From contig NZ_WUFT01000009.1 of the NCBI RefSeq assembly GCF_010668805.1, positions 186,001 through 250,000 on the forward strand: a DNA stretch of 64,000 nt, read 5' to 3'. Positions 26,146 through 34,989 of this stretch are shown here, piece by piece. Under the pieces are notes generated by a model, which did not search any database, was not told where the DNA came from, and saw only the letters and a list, made by a program, of their open reading frames with translations. Every line of letters begins with the position of its first letter. The stretch's first letter is position 1. Origin of the DNA: Rhizobium phaseoli (GTDB taxonomy: Bacteria; Pseudomonadota; Alphaproteobacteria; Rhizobiales; Rhizobiaceae). Both the position numbers and the translations under genes were made by a program.

Positions 26146-26413
26146 TTTCCGGCCACACTCCGCGCTCGGATACCAGACTCCGGCTAGCGATGCCGAAACC
26201 ATCGCCGCAACCGGCTCCAACGCTGCGCTAGATGAAAGCTTCGCATTTCCGCCGGTTGCTCACACCGCGCCACTTTGGCGTATTCCGTGATCTTGATAGC
26301 GTGCTGTGTTCGACGACTGACCCTCCAGCGCGAGCATGAATAAAACGCACATGGCATTCGAAAGTAGACCGCAAAATAACCCGGCTCTTATCAACGAAAG
26401 CGGTCGCGTCGGT

Positions 26414-27082
26414 TTACTCGGCGTCCTCGTTCGCCTTGGGAAACAGTTCTAGCACATTCGACCCGTTCGAGGACGCTTGACTGCCAGGCTTTCGGCGTCG
26501 CGAACTGTTTTGTCCAGCCTTTTGAATTGCTGAAACCAGCCCTTCGCGCTGGCGATAATAGTCGGGCTTGGCAGGCAGAGTGAGGTCGAACTCCTTTAGC
26601 ATATGCTCAATGATATCCATCGCTTCCGCCGCAAGATTAGCATAGCCTTCGTGACGTCGCTCGAAGAAACCACCGTATCCCGGCCTGGAAAGGTCGAGAC
26701 TATCCAAGGCATATGCGAGGTTTTTCACGCGGTTCGACAGCCATAGGATTTCGTCCGAAAGCTCGGCATCGAAAAGGTCCCAATTGGCGTTCGCTGGCAG
26801 TACAAGGGTCGGATCTGGAACGTGGAAGACGAATTCGCCTTCATCCATGGGATTGAATTCGGGCACGTCGTGAACGGCCGCATAACTGGCTCCGACAAAA
26901 TCATCTAGCGCCAGCACCGTCATCATCGCGAGGTTTCTCGTTTCGGCCTTCGGGCGCCGGTCGATCGCCGTCTTCACAAGTCGGATGACGTTCGGAAGCA
27001 AGGAGCCAGCAGCTAAACTGCCAGCGCCGATTAACGCTCCCATTGCCATGATCCCTTGAGTGGTTTCGAAGAACTGCGTCAA
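26414..27082 (-). CDS. Hypothetical protein with N-terminal membrane anchor, 222 aa
   Basis: The sequence opens TQFFETTQGIMAMGALIGAG and has one hydrophobic segment (about 10-30) followed by a basic patch (KTAIDRRPKAETRN) and a soluble acidic domain. A helix rich in Leu and Asn (DEILWLSNRVKNLAYALDSL) and a C-terminal Ser/Arg-rich tail complete it. The frame is open to 27124 with a TTG, but a second TTG at 27082 has GAGGT six bases ahead and is preferred. It was not recognised as any family. It converges with ku. Confidence 0.55.
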   Translation of the reverse strand: MTQFFETTQGIMAMGALIGAGSLAAGSLLPNVIRLVKTAIDRRPKAETRNLAMMTVLALDDFVGASYAAVHDVPEFNPMDEGEFVFHVPDPTLVLPANANWDLFDAELSDEILWLSNRVKNLAYALDSLDLSRPGYGGFFERRHEGYANLAAEAMDIIEHMLKEFDLTLPAKPDYYRQREGLVSAIQKAGQNSSRRRKPGSQASSNGSNVLELFPKANEDAE

Positions 27083-27701
27083 TAGTGACCTCGTTGAATA
27101 GGAGATGTGAATTGCATCAGGCAAAAGACACAGACGGAATCCCGCACCTTCCGTTCCAGTCTGCCTTGAACCGTATTGAAAGGGAACTGTGTTTCGCCGG
27201 AAGCTCCATCGAGTGTGACGACATCATCATCCCCGACGACCTCAGTTCCGTTGAAGCCTTGGCAAGGAGCTGTCGGTGCAACGATCAATCAGTATCTCAA
27301 ATGAGATCGAGCGGCTCAGCTTTCAAGGACATCCCGATGGTCGAGGCTCGAACGTTTCACATTGATCGGCAAATCGAACAGTCGGACGCACTCTCAGCCT
27401 TGTTCGTGCGAACAGAGGATGAAACCACGTTGATGGGGAGCGCCAGCGCATCTCTCCCTCGATGCGGCGATCGACGAGGCCCATAGGACCGCACGCGAAA
27501 TAGTCCCGAAAGAACTGGTTCTTCACGCCGTAGAGATGTTGCGCTTTAAGATCAGCGGTCACGAGCGGACTGTGTTGCGATCGTCGGTCTCGTGCAGATA
27601 CCGACCAGTTACCTCTCAACGGTCACTGGAACACTTCGATCTTGAAAAGAGCGAAAGGAATAAACATCTGAACATAGCAAGAACATCTTCTGGGAGACGT
27701 C
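27083..27701. other. About 0.6 kb with no supported gene
   Basis: Several frames of 60-130 codons exist on both strands but they overlap each other, lack ribosome sites and are rich in Arg and Ser. Two GTTCC motifs on the plus strand were checked as minus-strand EcfG sites and do not have AA at the right spacing. The region may be decayed. Confidence 0.45.
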
Positions 27702-27944
27702 ATGATGACGACCGACCGCAAACCTCTTTCCAAAACGTCGATCAACACTTTGACCGCGATCGCCAGGTTTCGCCACCAGCGTCGCTCGGGACGCGTCTGG
27801 CTGGTCGGCGACAAACGCATTTCCACGGCAATAATTGCAAACCTCGAAGCGAAAGCGTTCGTGAAGGAAATCGCATTGAACGGGACCCCGGTACTCGTGC
27901 TCACTGACCGCGGAAAACAATTGGTTGCCGACGTCCGATCATGA
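27702..27944 (+). CDS. Small winged-helix-like protein, 80 aa
   Basis: Begins MMTTDRKPLSKTSINTLTAI and has SGRVWLVGDKRISTAIIANL followed by ALNGTPVLVLTDRGKQLVAD. The final part, a hydrophobic strand then L-T-x-x-G-x-x-L, is the ending of many winged-helix and MarR-like domains. GGGAGACGTC precedes the ATG. The protein may be a small DNA-binding regulator, but there is no clear recognition helix. It is 38 bases from the convergent CGNR gene. Confidence 0.55.
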   Translation: MMTTDRKPLSKTSINTLTAIARFRHQRRSGRVWLVGDKRISTAIIANLEAKAFVKEIALNGTPVLVLTDRGKQLVADVRS

Positions 27945-27981
27945 AGGGACTGCCACGAGGGGATGTGTCATGGTGGCCGAT

Positions 27982-28575
27982 CTATTTTGCGCGAAAACGC
28001 TTCACCCGGCTGTGGGTGCCGCAACTCTCGTCGGAGCACCATTTCCGGCGACCACCTTTCGAATGATCAAGGAACAACCAACCGCAATTGGCACCCTTGC
28101 ATTCCCTTATCGGGCGGCGCTCTGGCTTAGTGGCGAGTAAATCTGCCCCCGAGAGGGCAAGAAGGTGCACCAGGTCCAGGGGCTCTTTCAGCTTCTGCAT
28201 CCAGGTCCACGTTTCGCCGTCATGGTGAAACGTCTGCCTTGCCCTTCCAGATGTTGCTGCCTCTTCCAAGTAGGCGATGTCGTCTTGCGACGGCCTTCCA
28301 CCTCGATGCTCGACGAGAAAAAGTCGGTACAGACACTCTCGAAGCTCCTTCCCGGCTCGGAGAGCTTCGAATGCGTCGCCTTGGCTCGCTGTCAGCCCAA
28401 GGGCGCTATCGCCGCGGTCTGCGGTCAGCCCCACTCGGCGAGCAAATATCACAAGATCATCGAAGCTATCCAAAAGGTCGGGGCCCCAGCGATCACCACG
28501 GCTGTCGACAGTGTTGACAAAGTCGAGAACGGGATGCCCGCCGCTTAGGCGCATGTTCTGAACGGTTTTACTCAT
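27982..28575 (-). CDS. CGNR zinc-finger (ABATE-domain) regulator
   Basis: A 197-residue protein with the N-terminal ABATE/DUF1470 pattern (GGHPVLDFVNTVDSRG) and a C-terminal zinc-finger C-x4-C...C-x4-C (CKGANC and CSDESC). The family ends in CGNR-x-K-x-R-x-F; here it reads CGTHSRVKRFRAK, so the Asn-Arg that names the family is replaced by Thr-His. The protein is divergent from an EamA transporter with a near-perfect inverted repeat between, and most likely controls it and itself. Its ligand is unknown. Confidence 0.85.
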   Translation of the reverse strand: MSKTVQNMRLSGGHPVLDFVNTVDSRGDRWGPDLLDSFDDLVIFARRVGLTADRGDSALGLTASQGDAFEALRAGKELRECLYRLFLVEHRGGRPSQDDIAYLEEAATSGRARQTFHHDGETWTWMQKLKEPLDLVHLLALSGADLLATKPERRPIRECKGANCGWLFLDHSKGGRRKWCSDESCGTHSRVKRFRAK

Positions 28576-28605
28576 TGTTTGGAACCCGCCGCCATCAGCG
28601 AAGTT

Positions 28606-28637
28606 TGTAACGGTATAAGATAATTATACCCGTTACA
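28606..28637. promoter_or_regulatory. Near-perfect inverted repeat, probable operator
   Basis: TGTAACGGTATAA (28606-28618) mirrors TTATACCCGTTACA (28624-28637) with a single extra G/C on one side and a 5-base centre. It lies in the 75-base gap between the divergent CGNR regulator and EamA transporter and overlaps an AT-rich -10-like TATAAG, as expected for an autoregulatory operator. Confidence 0.7.
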
Positions 28638-28650
28638 GCAAAAGGTCGAG

Positions 28651-29562
28651 ATGATGACTCCTGGAAATCTCGCTAAGTTCGTCGTGCTCTGCATCGTGTG
28701 GGGCCTGACATGGATAGCCGTCAAGTTGGGGGTCTCTTCCCTACCGCCGCTGCTCTTCGCCGCTACGCGATTTATCTCCGCGGGAGCCGTCTTCATCACA
28801 ATAGCTTTCATGCGGGGTTCCACATTACGACCTTTGCTCTTGGATTGGCGAACGCTCGTCCTTGCAAGCCTGCTGATGATCACCCTCTGTTATGGGCCGC
28901 TCTTCTGGGGAATGACGAAAGTGTCATCCGGGACAGCTGCTGTCCTTGAAATGTCGCTGACACCGGTATGTCTGTTTATCTTCGGGGTGGTCTTACGGCA
29001 AGAAACCTGGAGCTGGGTTGCGCTTCTTGGCATGGCTGTGGGTACGGCAGGCTTGTATTTGCTCTTCAAGGACGGTGTCCAAGCCACTTATGGCGAAGAG
29101 GCCTGGCTTGGAATAGTAGCCGTCAGCTGGGCAGCGGCATCCTCTGCCTTGGGATCGGTCTTGGCCAAACCGCTCATAGAAAAACACGGAAGCTCGGCGC
29201 TGGCAGGTTCGACGACGCTCCTTGGAGGACTGCTGCTTGTTATTGCGGCGATCGTCTCCGGTGAAAGGATCGCAGACCTTTCACCCATGAACTGGACGGC
29301 CCTCGCGCTGGCAGGCTGGTTCTTCTTGGTGATTTTCGGCTCACTGATCGGATATCGGCTTTACATGCAGCTGTTGCGCGACGTCGGACCGACAAGAGCG
29401 GGAGCATTCGCTTTCGTATCACCGATGATTGCCGTCGCGGTGGGCGCGCTCATCGCTCATGAACCCGTAACGAAGACTGGCCTCATCGGGATGGCTTTGC
29501 TGCTCCTCTCTGCTGCGACGTGCCTTTATGGCCCGAAACTTGGATGGAAGCCTGTGGGTTAA
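28651..29562 (+). CDS. EamA/DMT-superfamily transporter
   Basis: A 303-residue membrane protein with ten hydrophobic helices in two EamA repeats (about 5-140 and 150-295). The typical opening VVLCIVWGLTWIAVKLGVSS and the second-repeat ending EPVTKTGLIGMALLLLSAAT are present. AAGGTCGAG precedes tandem ATGs. Members export small metabolites such as amino acids or drugs; the substrate is unknown. It shares a 75-base regulatory region with the CGNR gene, so expression likely depends on that regulator. Confidence 0.9.
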   Translation: MMTPGNLAKFVVLCIVWGLTWIAVKLGVSSLPPLLFAATRFISAGAVFITIAFMRGSTLRPLLLDWRTLVLASLLMITLCYGPLFWGMTKVSSGTAAVLEMSLTPVCLFIFGVVLRQETWSWVALLGMAVGTAGLYLLFKDGVQATYGEEAWLGIVAVSWAAASSALGSVLAKPLIEKHGSSALAGSTTLLGGLLLVIAAIVSGERIADLSPMNWTALALAGWFFLVIFGSLIGYRLYMQLLRDVGPTRAGAFAFVSPMIAVAVGALIAHEPVTKTGLIGMALLLLSAATCLYGPKLGWKPVG

Positions 29563-29965
29563 AGAGCGAGCGTCGGGAGGCACTAGGCGGGAACCGGAGT
29601 TCGTATCCTTTGACAACCCACCGAGCAACGTTGAGGCCGATAGTTTGCTCTTCGTTTCTCTGTGACAGTCGGTCGCTGGGGTGTTCTCATCGCCGCCGCC
29701 CTAGCCAGCCCCGCCAAGTCTAAGGACAGCCCGCAAGCCGGCATCGGCGGGACTAGTCCCAGGCCGGTCGGAGAGAATAGATCCGATCTGAATCTAATCG
29801 CCCACATTCCTTATCAGCGCGCTCGACGCCTGCTCTGCGAGGTCGCGCTGCTGATTGGCTCAGTCGACCGGGGCAGCGGCAAACTCGCCTAGCGAATGCG
29901 CAAGCTCTCGGCGGATACCGCTGGGAAGCCGTCCTTTCAAGACCAATCCGCCTCTAGCGCCGCAA
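29563..29965. other. Intergenic stretch, no gene supported
   Basis: About 400 bases between the convergent EamA and HWE kinase genes. Frames here are short and overlap the kinase tail. No clear hairpin terminator or repeat was recognised. Confidence 0.45.
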
Positions 29966-30982
29966 TTACACCCGAGAGTCGGAATAATCTTGAGCTTGCA
30001 GCTTCTGAAGCGACGCGTCGACCCTGAGCATGAAGCCTGTCGCAGCGTAATCGAGAGAGACATCTCCGTATGCGGCGAGGCTAGAATTGACGAGCCGGGA
30101 GCCAAAGCCCCTCCTCTTTGGAGCCTCCACAACCGGGCCGCCGCGCTCCTGCCACGAAAGGTCCAAGCGATCGTCGCCGGGGTTTTGGCGCACCGACCAC
30201 TCGATTTCGACAGAGCCGGTATCCACAGACAGAGCCCCGTATTTGGTGGCGTTCGTGACAAGCTCGTGCAGCACGAGGGAGAACGAAAGAGCCGCCTGGG
30301 GGTTCAGATTGACTTCAGGTCCTTTTGCTTTGACACGGTTCGACCCAACTCCAAGATTGATCGCGGTCGCCACGACGATCGCGTCCATGGTCGCGCACAG
30401 CCAGTTCTGCTGCAGCAAAATATCATGCGCGTTTGCATAAGCATTGATGCGCGCTGAGACCGACTGCTCCGCTTCCTCCATGCTGACGGCACTTCGGAAC
30501 GATTGGTTGATGATCGCCTGAACGACGGCCAGCGTATTCTTAATGCGATGAGAGAGTTCGTGCATCAGGACCCGCTGACGCTCCTCGTTGTCTCTCTGGT
30601 CGCTTCGATCCCTGAGAATCTTGAGGAAGCCTTCAAGTTCGCCGTCATCCGACCTCAACGCCATCATCTGGCCGGACGCCCAGAATAACGAGCCATCCTT
30701 TCGAATGTGCCAGCGCTCATCATCTCCATGGCCTTGCGTCAACGCGGCGGTCATTTCCCGCTGGGGAATCCCGGCCTCCCGGTCTTCCGGCGTGAAAATT
30801 ACGGCCACGGGCTGGCCGATGATTTCAGCCTCCTCCCATCCAAGGATCCGGCGCGCACCCTCATTCCAGGTGGTCACGAGGCAATCAAGGTCCACGACGA
30901 TGATCGCATATTCGATGGCACTCTGGAGGATGGCTTCGAGGAAGCGCTCACGAGCGCGGCTGGAATGGGAAAAGCGGTTCAT
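29966..30982 (-). CDS. PAS-domain HWE-family sensor histidine kinase
   Basis: A soluble 338-residue kinase. The PAS domain (about 15-130) has AIEYAIIVVDLDCLVTTWNE and GWEEAEIIGQPVAVIFTPED. The HWE phospho-acceptor region reads MHELSHRIKNTLAVVQAII with H145, and the ATPase part has VLHELVTNATKYGALS and the W-x-E element LSWQERGGP that defines the family. HWE kinases are typical of Rhizobiales and often feed the PhyR/EcfG general stress pathway. No response regulator is adjacent. It is divergent from the LOV kinase at 31189 with about 200 bases between. Confidence 0.9.
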   Translation of the reverse strand: MNRFSHSSRARERFLEAILQSAIEYAIIVVDLDCLVTTWNEGARRILGWEEAEIIGQPVAVIFTPEDREAGIPQREMTAALTQGHGDDERWHIRKDGSLFWASGQMMALRSDDGELEGFLKILRDRSDQRDNEERQRVLMHELSHRIKNTLAVVQAIINQSFRSAVSMEEAEQSVSARINAYANAHDILLQQNWLCATMDAIVVATAINLGVGSNRVKAKGPEVNLNPQAALSFSLVLHELVTNATKYGALSVDTGSVEIEWSVRQNPGDDRLDLSWQERGGPVVEAPKRRGFGSRLVNSSLAAYGDVSLDYAATGFMLRVDASLQKLQAQDYSDSRV

Positions 30983-31188
30983 GATGTTCTTCGCCTGATC
31001 CTTTAGGTCACAAGCGGATGACCTAAGCTCAATCCTATACCGGACGCGGCCGCATTGCCATCGCAGCCGTGATGCTTTGGCCGGCCGATCTTTAGAGATC
31101 CTTTCATCTTAGCCAACTCAGTTGATCCTCATGGAAACAAAGGAACGCGATCGGCGTTATCAGCCGACGTCCGATTAAGCGTGGAAGC

Positions 31189-32226
31189 ATGACGAACCAT
31201 TTGACACAAAAACTACACGGAGACTTGCCTTCGGCATCGGCAAAGGCAGCCTTGGCCGACCGAAAAGAGTTAGCGGCGATCGCTTTTGAGCGGACCAGGA
31301 TGCCGATGGTAGTCACCGATGCACGGAAACCGGATCATCCGATCGTTCTGGCAAACAAGTCATTCCTTGAGCTGACGGGTTACACTGCTGACGAGGTGAT
31401 AGGCCGCAACTGCCGTTTCCTTCAGGGGCCGGCGACGTCTCCCATCGCCGTTGCCGAAATTCGCGCAGGCATCGCCGACGAGCGTGAAGTCAGCGTCGAG
31501 ATCCTGAATTATAAAAAAGGTGGAGAAGCATTCTGGAACCGCTTGCACTTGAGCCCCATCCATGGGGATGACGGCGGGATCCTGTATTTCTTTGGGTCGC
31601 AAATAGACATGACGGAGTACCGGCGGGTCGAGGCCCTGGAGGCTTCCGAGCATCGCCTGTTGATGGAGGTCGACCACCGATCTAAGAATGCCCTCGCTAT
31701 TGTTGACAGCATCGTTCGCCTCAGCAATGCCGATGATCCGGCCCTTTATGCCGCTGCCATTCAACACCGCGTGCAGGCGCTCGCACGTGCACATAATCTG
31801 CTGGCCGAACGAGGATGGGCGAGTATTTCGGTTGAAGACCTCGTTCGCCTGCAGGTGACGCCATTTGCGGCAAACCGCGCTGCTTTAAGCGGACCTGATA
31901 TCAGGCTGCCGGCGACGGTTGTCCAGCCGGTTGCGCTCGTTCTTCACGAATTAGCCGTCAATGCGGCCCGTCATGGTGCGCTTGCCGTGCCGCAAGGTAG
32001 GCTTTCGATTAGCTGGATGCCCGGACCGTCTGACGCCGGCTTCAGGCTTCGGTGGCAGGAGGCGGGTGCTGGCACGGCGCCCAAGTCAACCAAACGCGGT
32101 TTTGGCACGGTGATCGTCGGTGCAATGATCGAAAAACAGCTGAAGGGGCGTGTTGAGAAAACCTGGTCGAATGATGGACTGCTTATCGAGATCGAGGTTC
32201 CTTCTGGCGGCTCTACCACCGGATGA
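31189..32226 (+). CDS. LOV-domain blue-light HWE histidine kinase
   Basis: A 345-residue protein. The N-terminal LOV domain (about 30-145) carries the photoactive signature GRNCRFLQGP with C75 placed to form the flavin adduct, plus the later N/Q flavin contacts (EILNYKKGGEAFWNRLHLSP and ILYFFGSQID). The kinase part shows H163 in MEVDHRSKNALAIVDSI, VLHELAVNAARHGALA, and the W-x-E element RWQEAGAG, placing it in the HWE family. It is close in layout to the Brucella and Rhizobium LOV kinases known to respond to blue light. There is no partner regulator beside it. Confidence 0.93.
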   Translation: MTNHLTQKLHGDLPSASAKAALADRKELAAIAFERTRMPMVVTDARKPDHPIVLANKSFLELTGYTADEVIGRNCRFLQGPATSPIAVAEIRAGIADEREVSVEILNYKKGGEAFWNRLHLSPIHGDDGGILYFFGSQIDMTEYRRVEALEASEHRLLMEVDHRSKNALAIVDSIVRLSNADDPALYAAAIQHRVQALARAHNLLAERGWASISVEDLVRLQVTPFAANRAALSGPDIRLPATVVQPVALVLHELAVNAARHGALAVPQGRLSISWMPGPSDAGFRLRWQEAGAGTAPKSTKRGFGTVIVGAMIEKQLKGRVEKTWSNDGLLIEIEVPSGGSTTG

Positions 32227-32360
32227 CGGACGCGGCGTAGACTTCTTAAGCCGTCATGGACGCGAAATGGAATGGCGTAAAGCTGGTCTCAAACAGCTCG
32301 CTCGATCGGGACTATATCGACAGGTCAAACAGCTCACGGACGGACCATCAGGCGACGCCA

Positions 32361-33425
32361 CTACCCGCCATTTCGCTTAAGCATCGCCAAATGCTCGGAG
32401 CAAACTGTCTTGACTAGCTGGAGCAACAAGGCGGTTTGCTCTCCAAGCCAGCCAAGGGCTTCCTCGCTGATCTCGAAATGCTTGGAATACCGCGCCTTCA
32501 CATAGGCCTCGTTCAGGGTGTTAAACCAGGCGCGCTCACGATGCTGATCACGAGGAAAGGCTTCTGTCAGACGTCGGTTTTGTTCTTCGGCAAGGGACCG
32601 GAGGAATTTGATGTTGTGGGAAGGCGGGCCGTAGTTCGTGAGTGTCAGCAGGACACAGGAATAGGCTTGCTCGATCGATTGGTGGAGCTCGAAGGCTGCG
32701 TTCTCAATGTAGTGACGCTCAATGGCTAGCGTTGCCATCTCCAGAAAGCGCATCGCTGCCCGAAACCTTTGGTCGAAATGTTCATCCGCAACTTTGAAAA
32801 GGTCCGCCTGAGAGAGTGGCTTGGGTTCTGCAAGCGGTTCATCATCGAGTTCATAGAGAACGACGCCTTCCTTGCGGATATCAGAGAAGAAGTATTGGCC
32901 TTCCTTGAGATAGGTGTTCACTTCGCGTCTGGAATGGACGATGAAGCTCACCGGTGTTTCGATCGACTTATCATGGATCAGCCGATCGGCGGCCTTGTGC
33001 CAGTACTCGGCGAACTCGCAGAGCTTGCGGTTGTTGACGATGATCAGGAGGTCGAAGTCGGACCGGTAACCCTTCATGGTGAACGGTTCATCCACCCAGA
33101 CGCCTTTGGCATAGGAGCCGAATAGGATGATCTTCAGGATGCGCCCGCGCTTCTTGAATTCCGCGGTGCCGTCCTTTAGCGCGTCTTCGAATTCCTCATG
33201 AAGGATTTCCAGAACGCGGCCAATCTCGCGCTGCTTGCGAAGCGGAATGTGATCGAGAGACGACTTCATGACACCATCGATAGGCGAAAGATCTTGCACC
33301 GTCCACCCGAAGTTTAGGTGCGATTCAGGGTTCATGGGGATGTTCCACTCCAATCCGAATCTTGAACAGACGCCTTTGGCCGGGTAGACGCGCCCGAGCA
33401 GCGGCTTGAGCGCCCCGAAATCCAT
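32361..33425 (-). CDS. Fused nucleotidyltransferase-HEPN protein
   Basis: A 354-residue single-chain protein. After an N-terminal extension, the minimal nucleotidyltransferase domain (about 65-195) has GSYAKGVW and then SDFDLLIIV, the two parts of the active site. The HEPN domain (about 205-345) contains the helix HYIENAAFELHQSIEQAYSC and the segment YVKARYSKHFEI. In separate-gene relatives the nucleotidyltransferase adenylylates the HEPN RNase to silence it, so the fusion may regulate itself. A shorter start at 33269 (MKSSLDHIPLRKQ) is what many relatives use. TTAGGTAAG stands before the chosen ATG. Confidence 0.82.
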   Translation of the reverse strand: MDFGALKPLLGRVYPAKGVCSRFGLEWNIPMNPESHLNFGWTVQDLSPIDGVMKSSLDHIPLRKQREIGRVLEILHEEFEDALKDGTAEFKKRGRILKIILFGSYAKGVWVDEPFTMKGYRSDFDLLIIVNNRKLCEFAEYWHKAADRLIHDKSIETPVSFIVHSRREVNTYLKEGQYFFSDIRKEGVVLYELDDEPLAEPKPLSQADLFKVADEHFDQRFRAAMRFLEMATLAIERHYIENAAFELHQSIEQAYSCVLLTLTNYGPPSHNIKFLRSLAEEQNRRLTEAFPRDQHRERAWFNTLNEAYVKARYSKHFEISEEALGWLGEQTALLLQLVKTVCSEHLAMLKRNGG

Positions 33426-33582
33426 CACTTACCTAACGCCAATTGTCGGAGAGACCCAGGCAACCCTCCAATTGCTGGCCACTTCCTCCAAATTCCGGTG
33501 AATTGTGGGCGCATAGTGAATGAAATTTAGATTCGAAAAATGTAATTCCTATTTCTGCAGCGGTCTTACAAGGATGTTGAAA

Positions 33583-33823
33583 ATGACAGCTACAGTGGGC
33601 GCTAAGGGGCAGGTCACTATCCCGAAAGCGGTGCGGGACTTGCTAGGCATACTTCCAGGAAGCCAGGTCGACTTCGCGCGGGCCGAAGATGGGAGTGTGG
33701 TGGTGATCAGCCGATAGAAAGCACCTGCCAGCCGCTTTTGAGAAACTTCGGGGCCACGCGGGGAAGGGACTCGACACTGATGCGATCATGGCGCTCACGC
33801 GCGGTGGATCGTCCGGCTTTTAG
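33583..33823 (+). pseudogene. Frameshifted AbrB/VapB-type antitoxin
   Basis: The first part, MTATVGAKGQVTIPKAVRDL...GSQVDFARAEDGSVVVISR, is a clear SpoVT/AbrB swapped-hairpin domain and stops at a TAG (33715-33717). In the next frame, from 33719, the natural ending of VapB-like antitoxins continues: KHLPAAFEKLRGHAGKGLDT and DAIMALTRGG, to a TAG at 33821. A short frameshift therefore splits the gene. AAGGA lies before the ATG at 33583. No VapC toxin follows. The N-terminal piece could still bind DNA on its own. Confidence 0.75.
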
Positions 33824-33905
33824 ACACGGGCGTCAAGAGAAGTCGCTGTCTTTGATTTGTAACGATCTACGATCACCGTACAAAATCGGGAATTGGCTTT
33901 TGACC

Positions 33906-34258
33906 TTATCCAGGAACGAGGAGGTCTTCGATGCGCCGAACGCACCAAAGCGGGCATCGAGGCGGCGAAGTGCCCTGCGGGGTCGAGGTGTCGATCGGAT
34001 CGCGGATCAATCGATAATGAACGTCGCATTGCTCGAGGTCTTCGATGACTTGCAGCAGATGGCTCACGGATCTCGACAGCCGATCAAGGCGGACGATGAC
34101 GAGGACGTCGCCCGCAGTTAACTCGCCAAGTAGTCGGGTCAAACCTGACGAGCGCGAGATGCTCCGGAACCGGGTTCTTGGAAAATACGATCGCAGCCGG
34201 CGGCTCGAAGCTCATCCATCTGGGCGTCGTGGACCTGATCGTCCGTCGAGACCAGCCG
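33906..34258 (-). pseudogene. Remnant of a serine recombinase (resolvase/invertase family)
   Basis: Two frames together read like the middle of a resolvase catalytic domain. From 34258: LVSTDDQVHDAQMDELRAAG, then CDRIFQEPGSGAS. After a one-base shift near 34143: LTRLLGELTAGDVLVIVRLD, then RLSRSVSHLLQVIEDL and IDTSTPQG. The first ten or so residues with the catalytic serine and the DNA-binding end are missing or scrambled. It is a trace of a former mobile element next to the toxin-antitoxin pair. Confidence 0.75.
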
Positions 34259-34631
34259 CTTTGGAGGTTGTTGGACGTTACCTCTTCGTCGCTTCGCCGT
34301 TGCGTTTTGAACGGCCCATTTTGAGGTGATTTGTACAGATAAGGAATGCGCGAGAAATCGATCCTTTGCAGGCGCGTTCTATAGATGACATAGAAGCTTG
34401 TGGGCGTGTTTGAAAACCTCGCGCCGGCCGTTGCTCGCTCAGGGCGCATCAGCGGCGCACTGGGGCGGAAATGCCTCAAACAAAGCCTCGAAAGCCGATA
34501 CCTTCCCCGATCGAGCAGCTCATGGTCGTTCACTTTGAGGTGTCTGTGTTTCCGGAAAAACACCATGCTATTGCTTCTCGCCGCGGCATGGAATATATAT
34601 CCCAAAGTATCTATATCATTCAGGATCTGAA
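34259..34631. other. Intergenic stretch with AT-rich promoter of the toxin-antitoxin pair
   Basis: No intact gene is seen. The last 40 bases (about 34587-34625) are unusually AT-rich, with a GGAATATATATCC near-palindrome, and probably carry the promoter and operator for the toxin gene. The rest may be decayed sequence from the mobile element. Confidence 0.45.
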
Positions 34632-34988
34632 ATGACAGGCTGGAGGGTCGAGCTCCACGAGCGCTTCAAGATTGAGGTTCTCGACCTACCAGCCGATGTT
34701 CGGGTGGAGTTGTTGGCATATCTGGTGCTTCTTCGCCAGAAAGGTTTTCGACTGGGTCGGCCCGAAGTCGATACGCTTTCAGGGTCCAAGCACGCGAATA
34801 TGAAGGAATTACGCATCAAGGTGCTGAAGGTGCAATGGCGGTTTGCCTTTGCTTTTGATCCCGAACGAAAGGCCGTTGTCCTTTGCGGCGGAGCTAAGAG
34901 CGGCGTGAGCCAGAAGCTCTTTTACAAGCGGCTGATCGATCTGGCCGATAGACGATACGACGAACATTTGATCGGGTTGGAGAAGTGA
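34632..34988 (+). CDS. RelE/HigB-like toxin (Gp49 type)
   Basis: A 118-residue protein of the RelE/ParE superfamily, Gp49/HigB branch. It shows the expected order: an N-terminal helix pair, the strand KELRIKVLKVQWRFAFAFDP, then VVLCGGAKSGVSQKLFYKRL and the closing helix DLADRRYDEHL. Such toxins cut mRNA on the ribosome. AGGA lies 8 bases before the ATG. It is followed one base later by its Xre antitoxin; the toxin-first order is usual for HigBA systems. Confidence 0.88.
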   Translation: MTGWRVELHERFKIEVLDLPADVRVELLAYLVLLRQKGFRLGRPEVDTLSGSKHANMKELRIKVLKVQWRFAFAFDPERKAVVLCGGAKSGVSQKLFYKRLIDLADRRYDEHLIGLEK

Positions 34989-34989
34989 C

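Noticed and set aside
27085-27486. Plus-strand frame of 133 codons between ku and the CGNR gene
   Set aside because: No ribosome site, overlaps the start of the minus-strand gene at 27082, and the composition changes along its length.
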